A stretch of DNA of 7,769 nucleotides from an archaeon (GTDB lineage: Archaea; Nanobdellota; Nanobdellia; Pacearchaeales; UBA284), in contig JAUXAK010000025.1 in assembly GCA_030619955.1 (NCBI GenBank), positions 1 through 7,769 on the forward strand, written 5' to 3'. Numbering within the stretch: position 1 is the first letter of the stretch; each line of letters starts with the position of its first letter. The position numbers were made by a program, and so were the translations under genes. This document shows positions 1 to 5,024 of the stretch, piece by piece. The notes beneath the pieces are model-generated. The model saw only the letters and a list, made by a program, of their open reading frames with translations, did not search any database and was not told the DNA's origin.

Positions 1-435
1 ATTATCTGGGATTTGCTGAATTCTTTGCCTGTCGACATGATTGCGGCAAGTATATCATATGTCTACCGCAGGTGCGGAAAAGCAACATGCAAATGTCAAA
101 AAGGAGAAAAGCACGGGCCATATCCTGCCATTCAGATAAAAATTAAAAACAAAAGGACAGTTAAAATGATAAAAAAAAGTGGGGTTATTCCAAGAGCCAA
201 TTTGTTGAGTATATTTCCCGGAACAAGAATTTATAATGAAGCCATTAAAAAAGGATTAATAAAAGATGAATTAGAATTATTAAGAAAATATAGCAAAGAA
301 AATGCCCCGCAAGGAAATAGAATTTTGATTAATATGACTTCAGTTAGCGATGAAAAATTAATTTATGTAAGAGATAAGATTAGGGATGAATTAAGAATAA
401 TTAACGAAGAAAAATTTTATAAAAACTTATCTTAG
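1..435 (+). CDS. Partial chimeric ORF: Cys-rich CGK domain (DUF6788-like) joined to radical-SAM C-terminus
   Basis: The frame is open from the first base, so the 5' end is missing; 144 residues and a stop at 433-435 are visible. A TTG at 13 is only an internal codon and not a convincing start. Residues 22-41 carry a C25-x4-C30-x-C32-x5-H38-G-P-Y signature, as in small proteins labelled DUF6788 that often travel with mobile DNA; the four Cys/His residues could bind zinc. From about residue 57 the character changes. Residues 61-132 read like the C-terminal tail of B12-binding-type radical SAM enzymes (ANLLSIFPGT, then an INMTSVSDEKL block). The radical SAM CxxxCxxC cluster and barrel are absent, so this part cannot be a working radical SAM enzyme. 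GC is about 43% over the first 130 bases and about 27% afterwards. The join lies near an A8 run at 171-178. It is probably a gene remnant fused by insertion or recombination; an assembly join cannot be excluded. Domain names are from memory of family patterns. Confidence 0.6.
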   Translation: MIWDLLNSLPVDMIAASISYVYRRCGKATCKCQKGEKHGPYPAIQIKIKNKRTVKMIKKSGVIPRANLLSIFPGTRIYNEAIKKGLIKDELELLRKYSKENAPQGNRILINMTSVSDEKLIYVRDKIRDELRIINEEKFYKNLS

Positions 436-450
436 TTTTTTCAGTTTTTT
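436..450 (+). terminator. Oligo-T terminator after the chimeric ORF
   Basis: Two T6 runs (436-441 and 445-450) follow directly after the TAG stop in the 32-bp space between two convergent genes. Runs of T on the non-template strand are the usual intrinsic termination signal in archaea. No hairpin is needed and none is seen. Confidence 0.55.
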
Positions 451-467
451 AGTCTCCTCTTTTCTTT

Positions 468-674
468 TTAATATCTCTGTTCATTTTCTCTTATTTTTAT
501 GATTTTCTCAAGTTCATTTTCCTTTTTTATTAATTCTATCTTTTTTATGTCTGGATGTAAACAATTTCCAGAAAAATAAATAGATAATGGAAGCTTTATA
601 GAATTAAATTCATACTCGATAGTAATTTCATCATATACTCTTGCTATATATTTAATATCACTCATAATCTGCAT
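468..674 (-). CDS. Small hypothetical protein, 68 aa
   Basis: I do not recognise this protein. It starts with ATG at 674, 8 bases after the stop of the zinc-ribbon gene upstream; an ATG three codons on (665) is an equally possible start. It has no obvious promoter of its own, so it is probably the second gene of a two-gene unit. GGATGA, overlapping the upstream stop about 11 bases before the ATG, could serve as a weak ribosome site or allow re-initiation. The sequence has alternating hydrophobic stretches suggesting beta strands (residues 6-34), a single Cys (C38), then a charged Lys/Glu-rich helix (44-66). No membrane segment or known motif is visible. The tight spacing and lack of an overlapping better frame support a real gene, but the function is unknown. 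Confidence 0.55.
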   Translation of the reverse strand: MQIMSDIKYIARVYDEITIEYEFNSIKLPLSIYFSGNCLHPDIKKIELIKKENELEKIIKIRENEQRY

Positions 675-682
675 TCAGTTTT

Positions 683-919
683 TCATCCTTTTTTAATTTT
701 CTGCTTCTTTTTTAATTCATTTAAATCAATTTCAGGAAAAGAATAACTTATTAATCCACAGTCTCTGCATTTATACATAGTTGGCAGGCCTAAAGCTGTT
801 AAACCGCTCAAGCCGCCTTGATGACTTATTTTAACATTAATGCTGTTGCATCTAGGGCAAATTTTCACATATCTGCTTGATTTTTCAAATTTTTTATTTT
901 TCTTTTTAAATGGCCACAT
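683..919 (-). CDS. Small zinc-ribbon protein, 78 aa
   Basis: A compact protein with two CxxC knuckles, C21-PR-C24 and C51-RD-C54, 26 residues apart, the pattern of a treble-clef or zinc-ribbon fold binding one zinc. The N-terminus is very basic (WPFKKKNKK) and the C-terminus is a Lys-rich tail, so nucleic-acid contact is plausible. A Gly/Leu-rich hairpin (about 35-46) separates the knuckles. The frame extends three codons upstream to a TTG at 928. I chose the ATG at 919 because a TATA-like octamer at 941-948 is centred about 25.5 bases upstream, exactly as at other genes here, making the message leaderless. The 68-aa ORF follows 8 bases later. Such stand-alone ribbons are common in archaea and mostly uncharacterised; no specific function can be given. 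Confidence 0.75.
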   Translation of the reverse strand: MWPFKKKNKKFEKSSRYVKICPRCNSINVKISHQGGLSGLTALGLPTMYKCRDCGLISYSFPEIDLNELKKKQKIKKG

Positions 920-940
920 AAAAAACAAAAGAAAAAAGAA

Positions 941-948
941 TTTAATAA
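941..948 (-). promoter_or_regulatory. TATA-like box for the 78-aa zinc-ribbon gene
   Basis: The minus strand reads TTATTAAA. Its centre (944.5) is 25.5 bases upstream of the ATG at 919, predicting transcription from the start codon itself. It supports the ATG over the upstream TTG at 928. Confidence 0.5.
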
Positions 949-1035
949 TTTAACTGAAAATTGATAAAGATGATATAAAAGAGATATAAGGATATAAGAA
1001 AAATTTCTTTGCCTCTTTTCTTCTCTATTTCTCTC

Positions 1036-1155
1036 TTACTTTATCTCTACTTTTGGCACTGCTGCTTTGATTGTTTTACTAAGCTCCCTGATTTTTATTT
1101 TTGCTTTTTTTAGCTTTTCTTTTTCTTTTTTAGTAAATTCAATTATTATTTTCAT
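1036..1155 (-). CDS. Very small basic ORF, 39 aa
   Basis: An ATG at 1155, nine bases after the stop of the tail-anchored zinc-ribbon gene, opens a 39-codon frame ending in TAA at 1036. The peptide starts MKIIIEFTKKEKEKLKK and ends KAAVPKVEIK. It has a short hydrophobic strand, then a strongly charged Lys/Glu helix with apolar residues at helix-like spacing (L15, A18, I20, I22, L25, I29), so it could be amphipathic or a short coiled coil. There is no Cys and no membrane segment. It is below the usual gene-caller length, but its position, tightly following another gene in the same direction, is what a real operon member would show. I see no strong ribosome site. Function unknown; the alternative is that this is simply the AT-rich 3' region of the upstream transcript. 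Confidence 0.4.
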   Translation of the reverse strand: MKIIIEFTKKEKEKLKKAKIKIRELSKTIKAAVPKVEIK

Positions 1156-1164
1156 TTTTCTTTT

Positions 1165-1434
1165 TTAAAGAAGAAAGATTTTTACAAACACAATTATAAG
1201 CAAAATCAGGATAATTGCACTTAGAATAAATGGCCAAGAAGGTGTGGGCTTTGCAACAGGAACCTCTTCTTGTCTTACTTCAAGAACTTCTGGCTTTTTC
1301 TCCTGTTTTGGAGGCTCAGGCTTTGCAAACTCTTTTATTTTAAAACCACATTTGCCACAAATATATTTTATAGTCGAGCCTAGGTCAAGAGCTTTTACCT
1401 TAAGAATATCACCGCACCATGGACAATTTTTCAT
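1165..1434 (-). CDS. Tail-anchored zinc-ribbon membrane protein, 89 aa
   Basis: Domain order is clear. Residues 4-29 form a zinc ribbon (C4-PW-C7 and C26-GK-C29). Residues 37-67 are a Pro/Glu/Lys-rich flexible linker. Residues 68-89 are one hydrophobic transmembrane helix that runs to the C-terminus. With no signal peptide, the ribbon most likely faces the cytoplasm and the protein is anchored by its tail. The start is ATG at 1434, with a perfect TTTAAATA box 25.5 bases upstream, so the transcript is leaderless. The 39-aa ORF follows after 9 bases. Ribbon-linker-TM proteins are frequent in archaea and generally uncharacterised; scaffolding or regulation at the membrane is possible but not shown by the sequence. 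Confidence 0.75.
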   Translation of the reverse strand: MKNCPWCGDILKVKALDLGSTIKYICGKCGFKIKEFAKPEPPKQEKKPEVLEVRQEEVPVAKPTPSWPFILSAIILILLIIVFVKIFLL

Positions 1435-1455
1435 GTAAATTTCATAGAGTTAAAA

Positions 1456-1463
1456 TATTTAAA
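1456..1463 (-). promoter_or_regulatory. TATA box for the tail-anchored zinc-ribbon gene
   Basis: The minus strand reads TTTAAATA, a textbook archaeal TATA element, centred at 1459.5, which is 25.5 bases from the ATG at 1434. It predicts a leaderless mRNA. Confidence 0.65.
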
Positions 1464-1490
1464 TCTTTTGTTATAATAATACATATTTTA

Positions 1491-1507
1491 AAGCATATAA
1501 ATTGCTT
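1491..1507. repeat. Small inverted repeat between divergent promoters
   Basis: AAGCA (1491-1495) and TGCTT (1503-1507) are exact inverted arms around a 7-base AT centre. The site lies between the divergent promoters of the zinc-ribbon gene and the speD-like gene, about 14 bp upstream of the latter's best TATA box. An operator role is possible, but 5-bp arms in AT-rich DNA can occur by chance. Confidence 0.25.
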
Positions 1508-1520
1508 AAAAAGAAAAATT

Positions 1521-1528
1521 TTTAAATA
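1521..1528 (+). promoter_or_regulatory. TATA box upstream of the speD-like gene
   Basis: TTTAAATA, identical to the box of the divergent gene, predicts transcription from about 1550 and a 54-nt leader. The leader has three AAGAGG motifs, the last about 4 bases before the ATG at 1604 and usable as a Shine-Dalgarno site. A weaker TTGATATA at 1575-1582 is centred 25.5 bases before the ATG and would make a leaderless message instead. The two cannot be separated from sequence alone. Confidence 0.45.
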
Positions 1529-1603
1529 AAAGATTTCTAGGATAAAGATTAAAAAAGAGGTTAAGTAAAGAGGATTGATATATATGACAGAAAAGAGGAT
1601 AAA

Positions 1604-1978
1604 ATGGTACCTAAACTTAGATATGCAACAATTGAAATTTTTTGCAGTAAATGTTGCAGCAACAAAAAAAAGATTAAGTCTATTTTAAAACAAATTCCTT
1701 CTCAAATTGGTGTAAAACGCCTTGGTGAACCAAAAGTATATTCTTTTCCAAGGATGCATGGTCAAAAAATAGCAGGAGTAACAGGTCATGTTACAATAGC
1801 TGAAAGTAACATTGATGTGCATACTTATCCTGAACATGCTTATTGTGAGTGGATTGCTGTTACTTGTGGTAATGCAAATTTTCGAAGAGCTATTCCTTAT
1901 CTTAAAAAAACATGTCCATGCATAAAAACTATCAAGTTTTCTATTCTTAAAAAATGTAAAAATAAGAAAATAAAATAA
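1604..1978 (+). CDS. speD: SpeD-family pyruvoyl-dependent decarboxylase (S-adenosylmethionine decarboxylase-like)
   Basis: SpeD proenzymes cut themselves before a serine, which becomes the pyruvoyl cofactor. The usual product is decarboxylated S-adenosylmethionine, the aminopropyl donor for spermidine. This 124-aa protein has the short bacterial/archaeal class length and the core A66-E67-S68 (cleavage before S68), H73 and C88, with the spacing of Ser63, His68 and Cys83 in the Thermotoga enzyme. GVTG (58-61) replaces the usual GVSG. Three core positions differ from the common form: ESN instead of ESH, HTYPE instead of HTWPE, and YCEW-IAVTCG instead of YAA-VDxFTCG. Some SpeD homologues, including one in Sulfolobus, decarboxylate arginine, so the substrate is uncertain. 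Eight cysteines (C14, C17, C18, C81, C88, C104, C106, C118) are unusual. There are no in-frame starts upstream before a stop at 1562. No other polyamine gene is in the window. Confidence 0.85.
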   Translation: MVPKLRYATIEIFCSKCCSNKKKIKSILKQIPSQIGVKRLGEPKVYSFPRMHGQKIAGVTGHVTIAESNIDVHTYPEHAYCEWIAVTCGNANFRRAIPYLKKTCPCIKTIKFSILKKCKNKKIK

Positions 1979-2033
1979 ATAACATTCTTATTAGACCCCT
2001 AACTACATTATTGAAATCTAGATCTTAAGAAAT

Positions 2034-2477
2034 TTATTTTAAAAATTTTGCATACTGGAGTATACTCATTCCTTTCCTATAATGGTCTTTGAAATATCCC
2101 TCTTTTCTAAACCTCAAGTTTTTGTAAATTTTATTCTCAAGCCTATCTGTTGAAATGGTTCTTGCAACAATTTTTCGCATGCGTTTCTTCTTTAATATAA
2201 AAAGCATTTTTTCAATCAAACTTTTGCCTATTTCTAGATTTGGGAAAACTTCATGACGAAATTCAGCTAAATCTATATCTATGATTGTTGCCCTAATTGT
2301 TCCAACAATTTTATTGTTTTCAACAGCAATCACATAGAAAACATTTTTTCTTCTAAGTCTTTCTTTAACAAACTGTGGTGTAAATTTTGTTGGTTTATAG
2401 TGTTTGCCGTACTTTTTTTGAAGTATTTTTGCAATACCAGAAGCTTCTTTAATTGTTGCAAGTTTATATCTTGCCAT
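2034..2477 (-). CDS. GNAT-family N-acetyltransferase
   Basis: At 147 aa this is the standard length of a single GNAT domain, which transfers an acetyl group from acetyl-CoA to an amine on a small molecule or protein. The N-terminal helix region is ATIKEASGIAKIL (7-19). The central strands are FYVIAVENNKIVGTIRATI (47-65). Motif A is weak: the usual R/QxxGxG/A pyrophosphate loop is represented by NLEIGKS (80-86), lacking the first glycine. Motif B fits well: N120-LRFRKEGYFKDHY followed by a final strand SILQYAKFL. The start is ATG at 2477; a TTTTTAAA element on the minus strand at 2506-2513 predicts a leader of only about 7 bases. It is convergent with the speD-like gene and divergent from the Nudix pair. 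The substrate cannot be told; the degenerate acetyl-CoA loop is the one oddity. Confidence 0.8.
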   Translation of the reverse strand: MARYKLATIKEASGIAKILQKKYGKHYKPTKFTPQFVKERLRRKNVFYVIAVENNKIVGTIRATIIDIDLAEFRHEVFPNLEIGKSLIEKMLFILKKKRMRKIVARTISTDRLENKIYKNLRFRKEGYFKDHYRKGMSILQYAKFLK

Positions 2478-2505
2478 CTTATTATAATCCTAAAAGCCTT
2501 ATGAC

Positions 2506-2513
2506 TTTAAAAA
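2506..2513 (-). promoter_or_regulatory. TATA-like box for the GNAT gene
   Basis: The minus strand reads TTTTTAAA, centred 32.5 bases from the ATG at 2477. This is slightly further than at other genes here and suggests a leader of about 7 nt. It sits inside an AT-rich stretch, so the placement is approximate. Confidence 0.35.
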
Positions 2514-2552
2514 TTTTTGTATTATCTTTTAACTTTTCTATCACAAGAAATT

Positions 2553-2560
2553 TTTTAAAC
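2553..2560 (+). promoter_or_regulatory. TATA-like box for the first Nudix gene
   Basis: TTTTAAAC is centred at 2556.5, 25.5 bases before the ATG at 2582. It predicts a leaderless transcript and decides the start: any longer upstream reading frame would begin before the promoter. Confidence 0.55.
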
Positions 2561-2581
2561 ATAAAAACCAATCTATATTTA

Positions 2582-3064
2582 ATGATTGAAAAGAAAACAC
2601 CAGAAAAGAAGCAAAGAAAAAAGCTAAAACCAAGAAAAACAAAATATGGTATTAGCTGTGGTGTTATAATTTTTAATATTAATAAGAAAAAGCCAGAATA
2701 TCTTCTTGTTAAATATCCTACTTATTGGGGTTTTGTCAGAGGCAAAGTTGAGCCAGGTGAAACAGAGGAACTTACTGCTTTTCGTGAAGCTTTGGAAGAG
2801 ACTGGACTTAATGATCTTGCTTTTATACCTGGTTTTCGTGAAGTTGCAAGTTATTATTTTAGACGTGGTAATGAAATAATAAGAAAAGATGATATTTATC
2901 TTCTTGCTAAGACAAGCAACTGGAATGTTCATATAAGTCATGAACATGAGAATTTCAGGTGGTGTGATTATGAAAAATCTTTAGCTTTAATGAAAATCAG
3001 AACTAACAGAGAAATTTTGACAAAAGCACACTGGCTGATTCAAACACATATGAAAATCTGGTAA
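2582..3064 (+). CDS. Nudix hydrolase, Ap4A-hydrolase type (first of a tandem pair)
   Basis: Nudix enzymes cleave nucleoside diphosphates linked to another group; this subtype usually splits diadenosine tetraphosphate (Ap4A), a stress-related nucleotide. The frame is open back to 2453, but the ATG at 2582 (160 aa) is preferred because the upstream part overlaps the divergent GNAT gene and a TATA-like box lies 25.5 bases before it. Residues 1-21 are a Lys/Arg-rich N-terminal tail. SCGVIIF (25-31) is the first strand. The Nudix box at 54-76 matches Gx5Ex7REUxEExGU fully, with REALEETGL at its core holding the metal-binding glutamates. The region before it reads YWGFVRG where the family more often has W-x-FPKG. 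The C-terminal ISHEHENFRWCDYEKS block matches the next gene. It is followed after 41 bases by its paralogue. Confidence 0.85.
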   Translation: MIEKKTPEKKQRKKLKPRKTKYGISCGVIIFNINKKKPEYLLVKYPTYWGFVRGKVEPGETEELTAFREALEETGLNDLAFIPGFREVASYYFRRGNEIIRKDDIYLLAKTSNWNVHISHEHENFRWCDYEKSLALMKIRTNREILTKAHWLIQTHMKIW

Positions 3065-3078
3065 TAAAACAAAAAGAG

Positions 3079-3086
3079 GTTTAAAG
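3079..3086 (+). promoter_or_regulatory. TATA-like box for the second Nudix gene
   Basis: GTTTAAAG lies in the 41-bp gap between the Nudix genes, centred 23.5 bases before the ATG at 3106. The second gene can therefore be transcribed on its own, although read-through from the first is also possible. Confidence 0.4.
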
Positions 3087-3105
3087 AAATGTAGAAAATA
3101 AGAAG

Positions 3106-3582
3106 ATGGTTGTAATTAAAAAATCCTGTGGTGCAATAGTTTTTAGAAAAACAAAAAAAACATCTCATGAAATTAGATACCTGCTTTTATATAAAAAAGC
3201 ATCTGGGCATTATCATGAAGCATGGGATTTTCCAAAAGGAAATGTTGAAAAAAAAGATGGAAAAGAGGAGCCTGAACAAGAAACAGTAAAAAGGGAAGTA
3301 AAAGAAGAAGCAGGAATAACTCAAATAAAATTTATTCCAAAATTTAAACAAGGAATCAGTTTTTTTTATAAAAAAGATAATCAGCTTGTTAGGAAGTTTG
3401 TAAATTTTTATCTTGTCGAAACAAAACAGCCTGAAGTTAAAATTTCATATGAGCATGATGCCTATAAGTGGTGTGACTATGATAAAGCACAGGAGCTGCT
3501 TACTTTTAAAAACTCAAAAGAAATGCTAAGAAAAGCAAATAAATTTTTAAAGGAAAAAGCAAAACAAAAAACCTTACTTTAA
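3106..3582 (+). CDS. Nudix hydrolase, Ap4A-hydrolase type (second of a tandem pair)
   Basis: This 158-aa protein is a paralogue of the preceding gene. It shares SCGAIVF near the N-terminus and ISYEHDAYKWCDYDKA near the C-terminus, in the same positions. It has the family-typical AWDFPKG (39-45) that the first copy lacks. Its Nudix box is complete in the catalytic half (R63-E64, E67-E68, G70), but the first half carries four extra residues: G45 to E55 spans nine intervening residues instead of five, around KKDG. Insertions in this loop occur in Ap4A-type members and need not abolish activity. Likely substrates are dinucleoside polyphosphates; a role as RNA 5'-end pyrophosphohydrolase is a possible alternative. 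Two diverged copies side by side suggest duplication followed by specialisation. The start is ATG with a TATA-like box 23.5 bases upstream. Confidence 0.85.
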   Translation: MVVIKKSCGAIVFRKTKKTSHEIRYLLLYKKASGHYHEAWDFPKGNVEKKDGKEEPEQETVKREVKEEAGITQIKFIPKFKQGISFFYKKDNQLVRKFVNFYLVETKQPEVKISYEHDAYKWCDYDKAQELLTFKNSKEMLRKANKFLKEKAKQKTLL

Positions 3583-3625
3583 AATTCTGAAATATAATCT
3601 ACAAAACTTATTTTACTTTTGCTTA

Positions 3626-3663
3626 TATTCTGTTATAACTTATTCTGTTTGTTATTATTCTGT
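3626..3663 (+). repeat. Three TATTCTGT direct repeats at 15-bp spacing
   Basis: The octamer TATTCTGT occurs at 3626-3633, 3641-3648 and 3656-3663, with starts exactly 15 bp apart. The array lies 43 bp after the second Nudix stop and ends 24 bp before the TATA box of the putative small RNA. It could be a protein-binding array for that promoter or part of the T-rich terminator of the Nudix unit. On the minus strand the repeats read as a 15-codon frame from ATG 3670, which I do not call a gene. Confidence 0.4.
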
Positions 3664-3687
3664 CTATCATATCTTTTTCACATAATA

Positions 3688-3695
3688 TTTATATA
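3688..3695 (+). promoter_or_regulatory. TATA box for a candidate small RNA
   Basis: TTTATATA is the same octamer as at the nuclease gene (5411-5418). Applying the 25.5-base rule seen in this window puts the start at G3717, where there is no start codon, so the transcript is probably non-coding. Confidence 0.5.
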
Positions 3696-3716
3696 CTAAT
3701 AGAACATAAAAAATAA

Positions 3717-3780
3717 GCTAGCTGAGAAAAAGGCTTTTGTCCTGGGGAAAGAGGACAAAAAGAGGTGTTCTTGTTTTTTT
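3717..3780 (+). ncRNA. Candidate small structured non-coding RNA, ~64 nt
   Basis: The predicted start at 3717 comes from the TATA box at 3688-3695, and a T7 run at 3774-3780 gives a natural end. Between them is a perfect 9-bp stem, TTTTGTCCT (3735-3743) with AGGACAAAA (3752-3760), closing an eight-base GGGGAAAG loop. An outer 6-bp helix can form between 3723-3728 (TGAGAA) and 3768-3773 (TTCTTG), with two G-U pairs. No ATG occurs in the unit. It does not match C/D-box or H/ACA guide RNA motifs that I can recognise, nor a tRNA. It runs towards the 3' end of the GTPase gene, 6 bases from its stop. Alternatively the hairpin is only a terminator structure in the convergent intergenic region. Confidence 0.45.
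3774..3780 (+). terminator. Oligo-T terminator of the candidate small RNA
   Basis: A run of seven T on the plus strand lies just after the outer helix of the putative RNA and just before the convergent GTPase stop codon. This is typical of archaeal intrinsic termination. Confidence 0.45.
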
Positions 3781-3786
3781 ATCTTT

Positions 3787-4974
3787 TTATCTTGTCATAA
3801 TTCTAATAATATCATTATCCTTAAGTTCATGATCTTTTGCAAGCCGCATGTGGCTTCGAGCATCTATTGCAGCTATAAAATCCTTGCCAATATCAGTATG
3901 AACTGCAAAAGCTAAATCAAGAGCTGTAGAGCCTTTTGGCAGCAGATGAGCATCTGGCAGAACATTATGATCTTTATCACATAAATGTGTTTCATTTTCA
4001 ACAGGATAAACTACAATATGATTAAGAAGAGAGAATATAGCATGATTAAGACAAGTTTGTATTCCTGTTCCTTCAATAAATCTTATAAGAATTTTTTCTT
4101 TAATAAATTCGAGAGCTTTTTTTTGTTTTTCATTTAAATTTTCAGATTTAATCTTGAAGTTTTTTTCTCCAGATATGTATTTGATAAGATTATCTCTTGC
4201 AGCTTCTCTCAGCGCAAGTTCACTTTCTGCACTACATGGGATAATAATATAATTTGGAAAATCTGCTCTTAATTTTGCATAATTTTCTTTTGCTCCTGGC
4301 AGGTCTATTTTGTTTGCTGCTATAATTAAAGGTTTACTTGATCTTCTAAGTTGTTTTACAAAAACTAAAAGTTGTTCATCTGTCCACTCACTAAATCTTT
4401 CACTTAAATTGAGATTTATTATTGTTTTCTTAATCATTTCTTCATTTATTTTCAATCCGGAAAATTGTTCTGCAAGTAATTTTATTGGTTTAGCTTCACT
4501 TTTTATTTTTCTTATCAGCATTTTCCATTTTTCACCTATGATATTATAAAACCACTTGTCAATTTCATCTTCAAGAAATTTAATGTCTTTGCAAGGATCA
4601 TAGCCTTGGGTTGGCTTGCCTTCTTCATTTGTTGTTCCAGAAGCATCAATTATATGGATTAAAGCATCTGCCTGGCGAAGATCATCAAGAAACTTATTGC
4701 CTAAACCCTTGCCAAGATGCGCACCTGGAACCAAGCCAGCAACATCAAGCAATTTAACAGGAATAAAACGAAAGCCTTCTAAACAAAAACCATGATTTGG
4801 CTTGCATTTTATTTTAAATTCAGTTTCAGGACAAATTGTTTTTACAAAACCAACTCCTTCATTAGCCTTAATTGTAGTAAAAGGATAAGGTGCTATTTCA
4901 ACTTCAGCAAGAGTAGCTGCTTTAAAAAAAGTGCTTTTGCCAACATTAGCTTTTCCAACAATGCCTATTAACAT
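3787..4974 (-). CDS. TGS-domain GTPase, archaeal YchF/Obg-related family
   Basis: A 395-aa P-loop GTPase of the Obg/DRG/YchF group, cytoplasmic and thought to act with the ribosome. G1 is GKANVGKS (7-14). The G2 threonines are T33-T34 in [11 protein letters not shown]3 is DVAG (77-80), followed by the Gly-rich [15 protein letters not shown] loop. G4 is NKID (221-224) and G5 is SAE (248-250). A helical insertion spans about 130-210. The C-terminal TGS domain (about 320-394) ends with DNDIIRIM, the usual ubiquitin-like end. Bacterial and eukaryotic YchF/OLA1 have an altered G4 and prefer ATP; this protein keeps N-K-x-D, so GTP is expected, as in the archaeal subfamily of similar length (about 397 aa in Pyrococcus). 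It is often auto-annotated as redox-regulated ATPase YchF. The start is ATG, with a TTTAATAA box 25.5 bases upstream, so it is leaderless. Confidence 0.92.
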   Translation of the reverse strand: MLIGIVGKANVGKSTFFKAATLAEVEIAPYPFTTIKANEGVGFVKTICPETEFKIKCKPNHGFCLEGFRFIPVKLLDVAGLVPGAHLGKGLGNKFLDDLRQADALIHIIDASGTTNEEGKPTQGYDPCKDIKFLEDEIDKWFYNIIGEKWKMLIRKIKSEAKPIKLLAEQFSGLKINEEMIKKTIINLNLSERFSEWTDEQLLVFVKQLRRSSKPLIIAANKIDLPGAKENYAKLRADFPNYIIIPCSAESELALREAARDNLIKYISGEKNFKIKSENLNEKQKKALEFIKEKILIRFIEGTGIQTCLNHAIFSLLNHIVVYPVENETHLCDKDHNVLPDAHLLPKGSTALDLAFAVHTDIGKDFIAAIDARSHMRLAKDHELKDNDIIRIMTR

Positions 4975-4995
4975 AATTTTAATAAAAAATTGAAC

Positions 4996-5003
4996 TTATT
5001 AAA
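4996..5003. promoter_or_regulatory. TATA-like box of the GTPase gene, possibly bidirectional
   Basis: On the minus strand it reads TTTAATAA, centred 25.5 bases before the GTPase ATG at 4974. On the plus strand TTATTAAA is centred exactly 25.5 bases before another ATG at 5025 that opens a 29-codon frame. Archaeal TATA boxes are near-symmetric and can fire both ways. The GTPase direction is the secure one. Confidence 0.5.
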
Positions 5004-5024
5004 GTTTTTTAATGTCTGATAACA

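Noticed and set aside
1244..1438. Plus-strand ORF of 64 codons
   Set aside because: It lies antisense and fully inside the tail-anchored zinc-ribbon gene, and its Ser/Phe/Gly-rich composition is the mirror of the other frame.
2453..2581. N-terminal extension of the first Nudix gene from ATG 2453
   Set aside because: It overlaps the start of the divergent GNAT gene and its promoter, is unlike any Nudix N-terminus, and precedes the TATA-like box that fits the ATG at 2582.
2624..2947. Minus-strand ORF of 107 codons
   Set aside because: It is antisense to the first Nudix gene, whose catalytic motif is intact; the peptide has no recognisable features and no promoter.
3626..3670. 15-codon minus-strand frame from ATG 3670 through the TATTCTGT repeats
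   Set aside because: The frame is too short, its Asn-Arg-Ile repetition merely reflects the DNA repeat, and its TATA distance (21.5) is off the local rule.
4310..4549. Plus-strand ORF of 79 codons
   Set aside because: It is a shadow of the GTPase gene, antisense to its G4 region.
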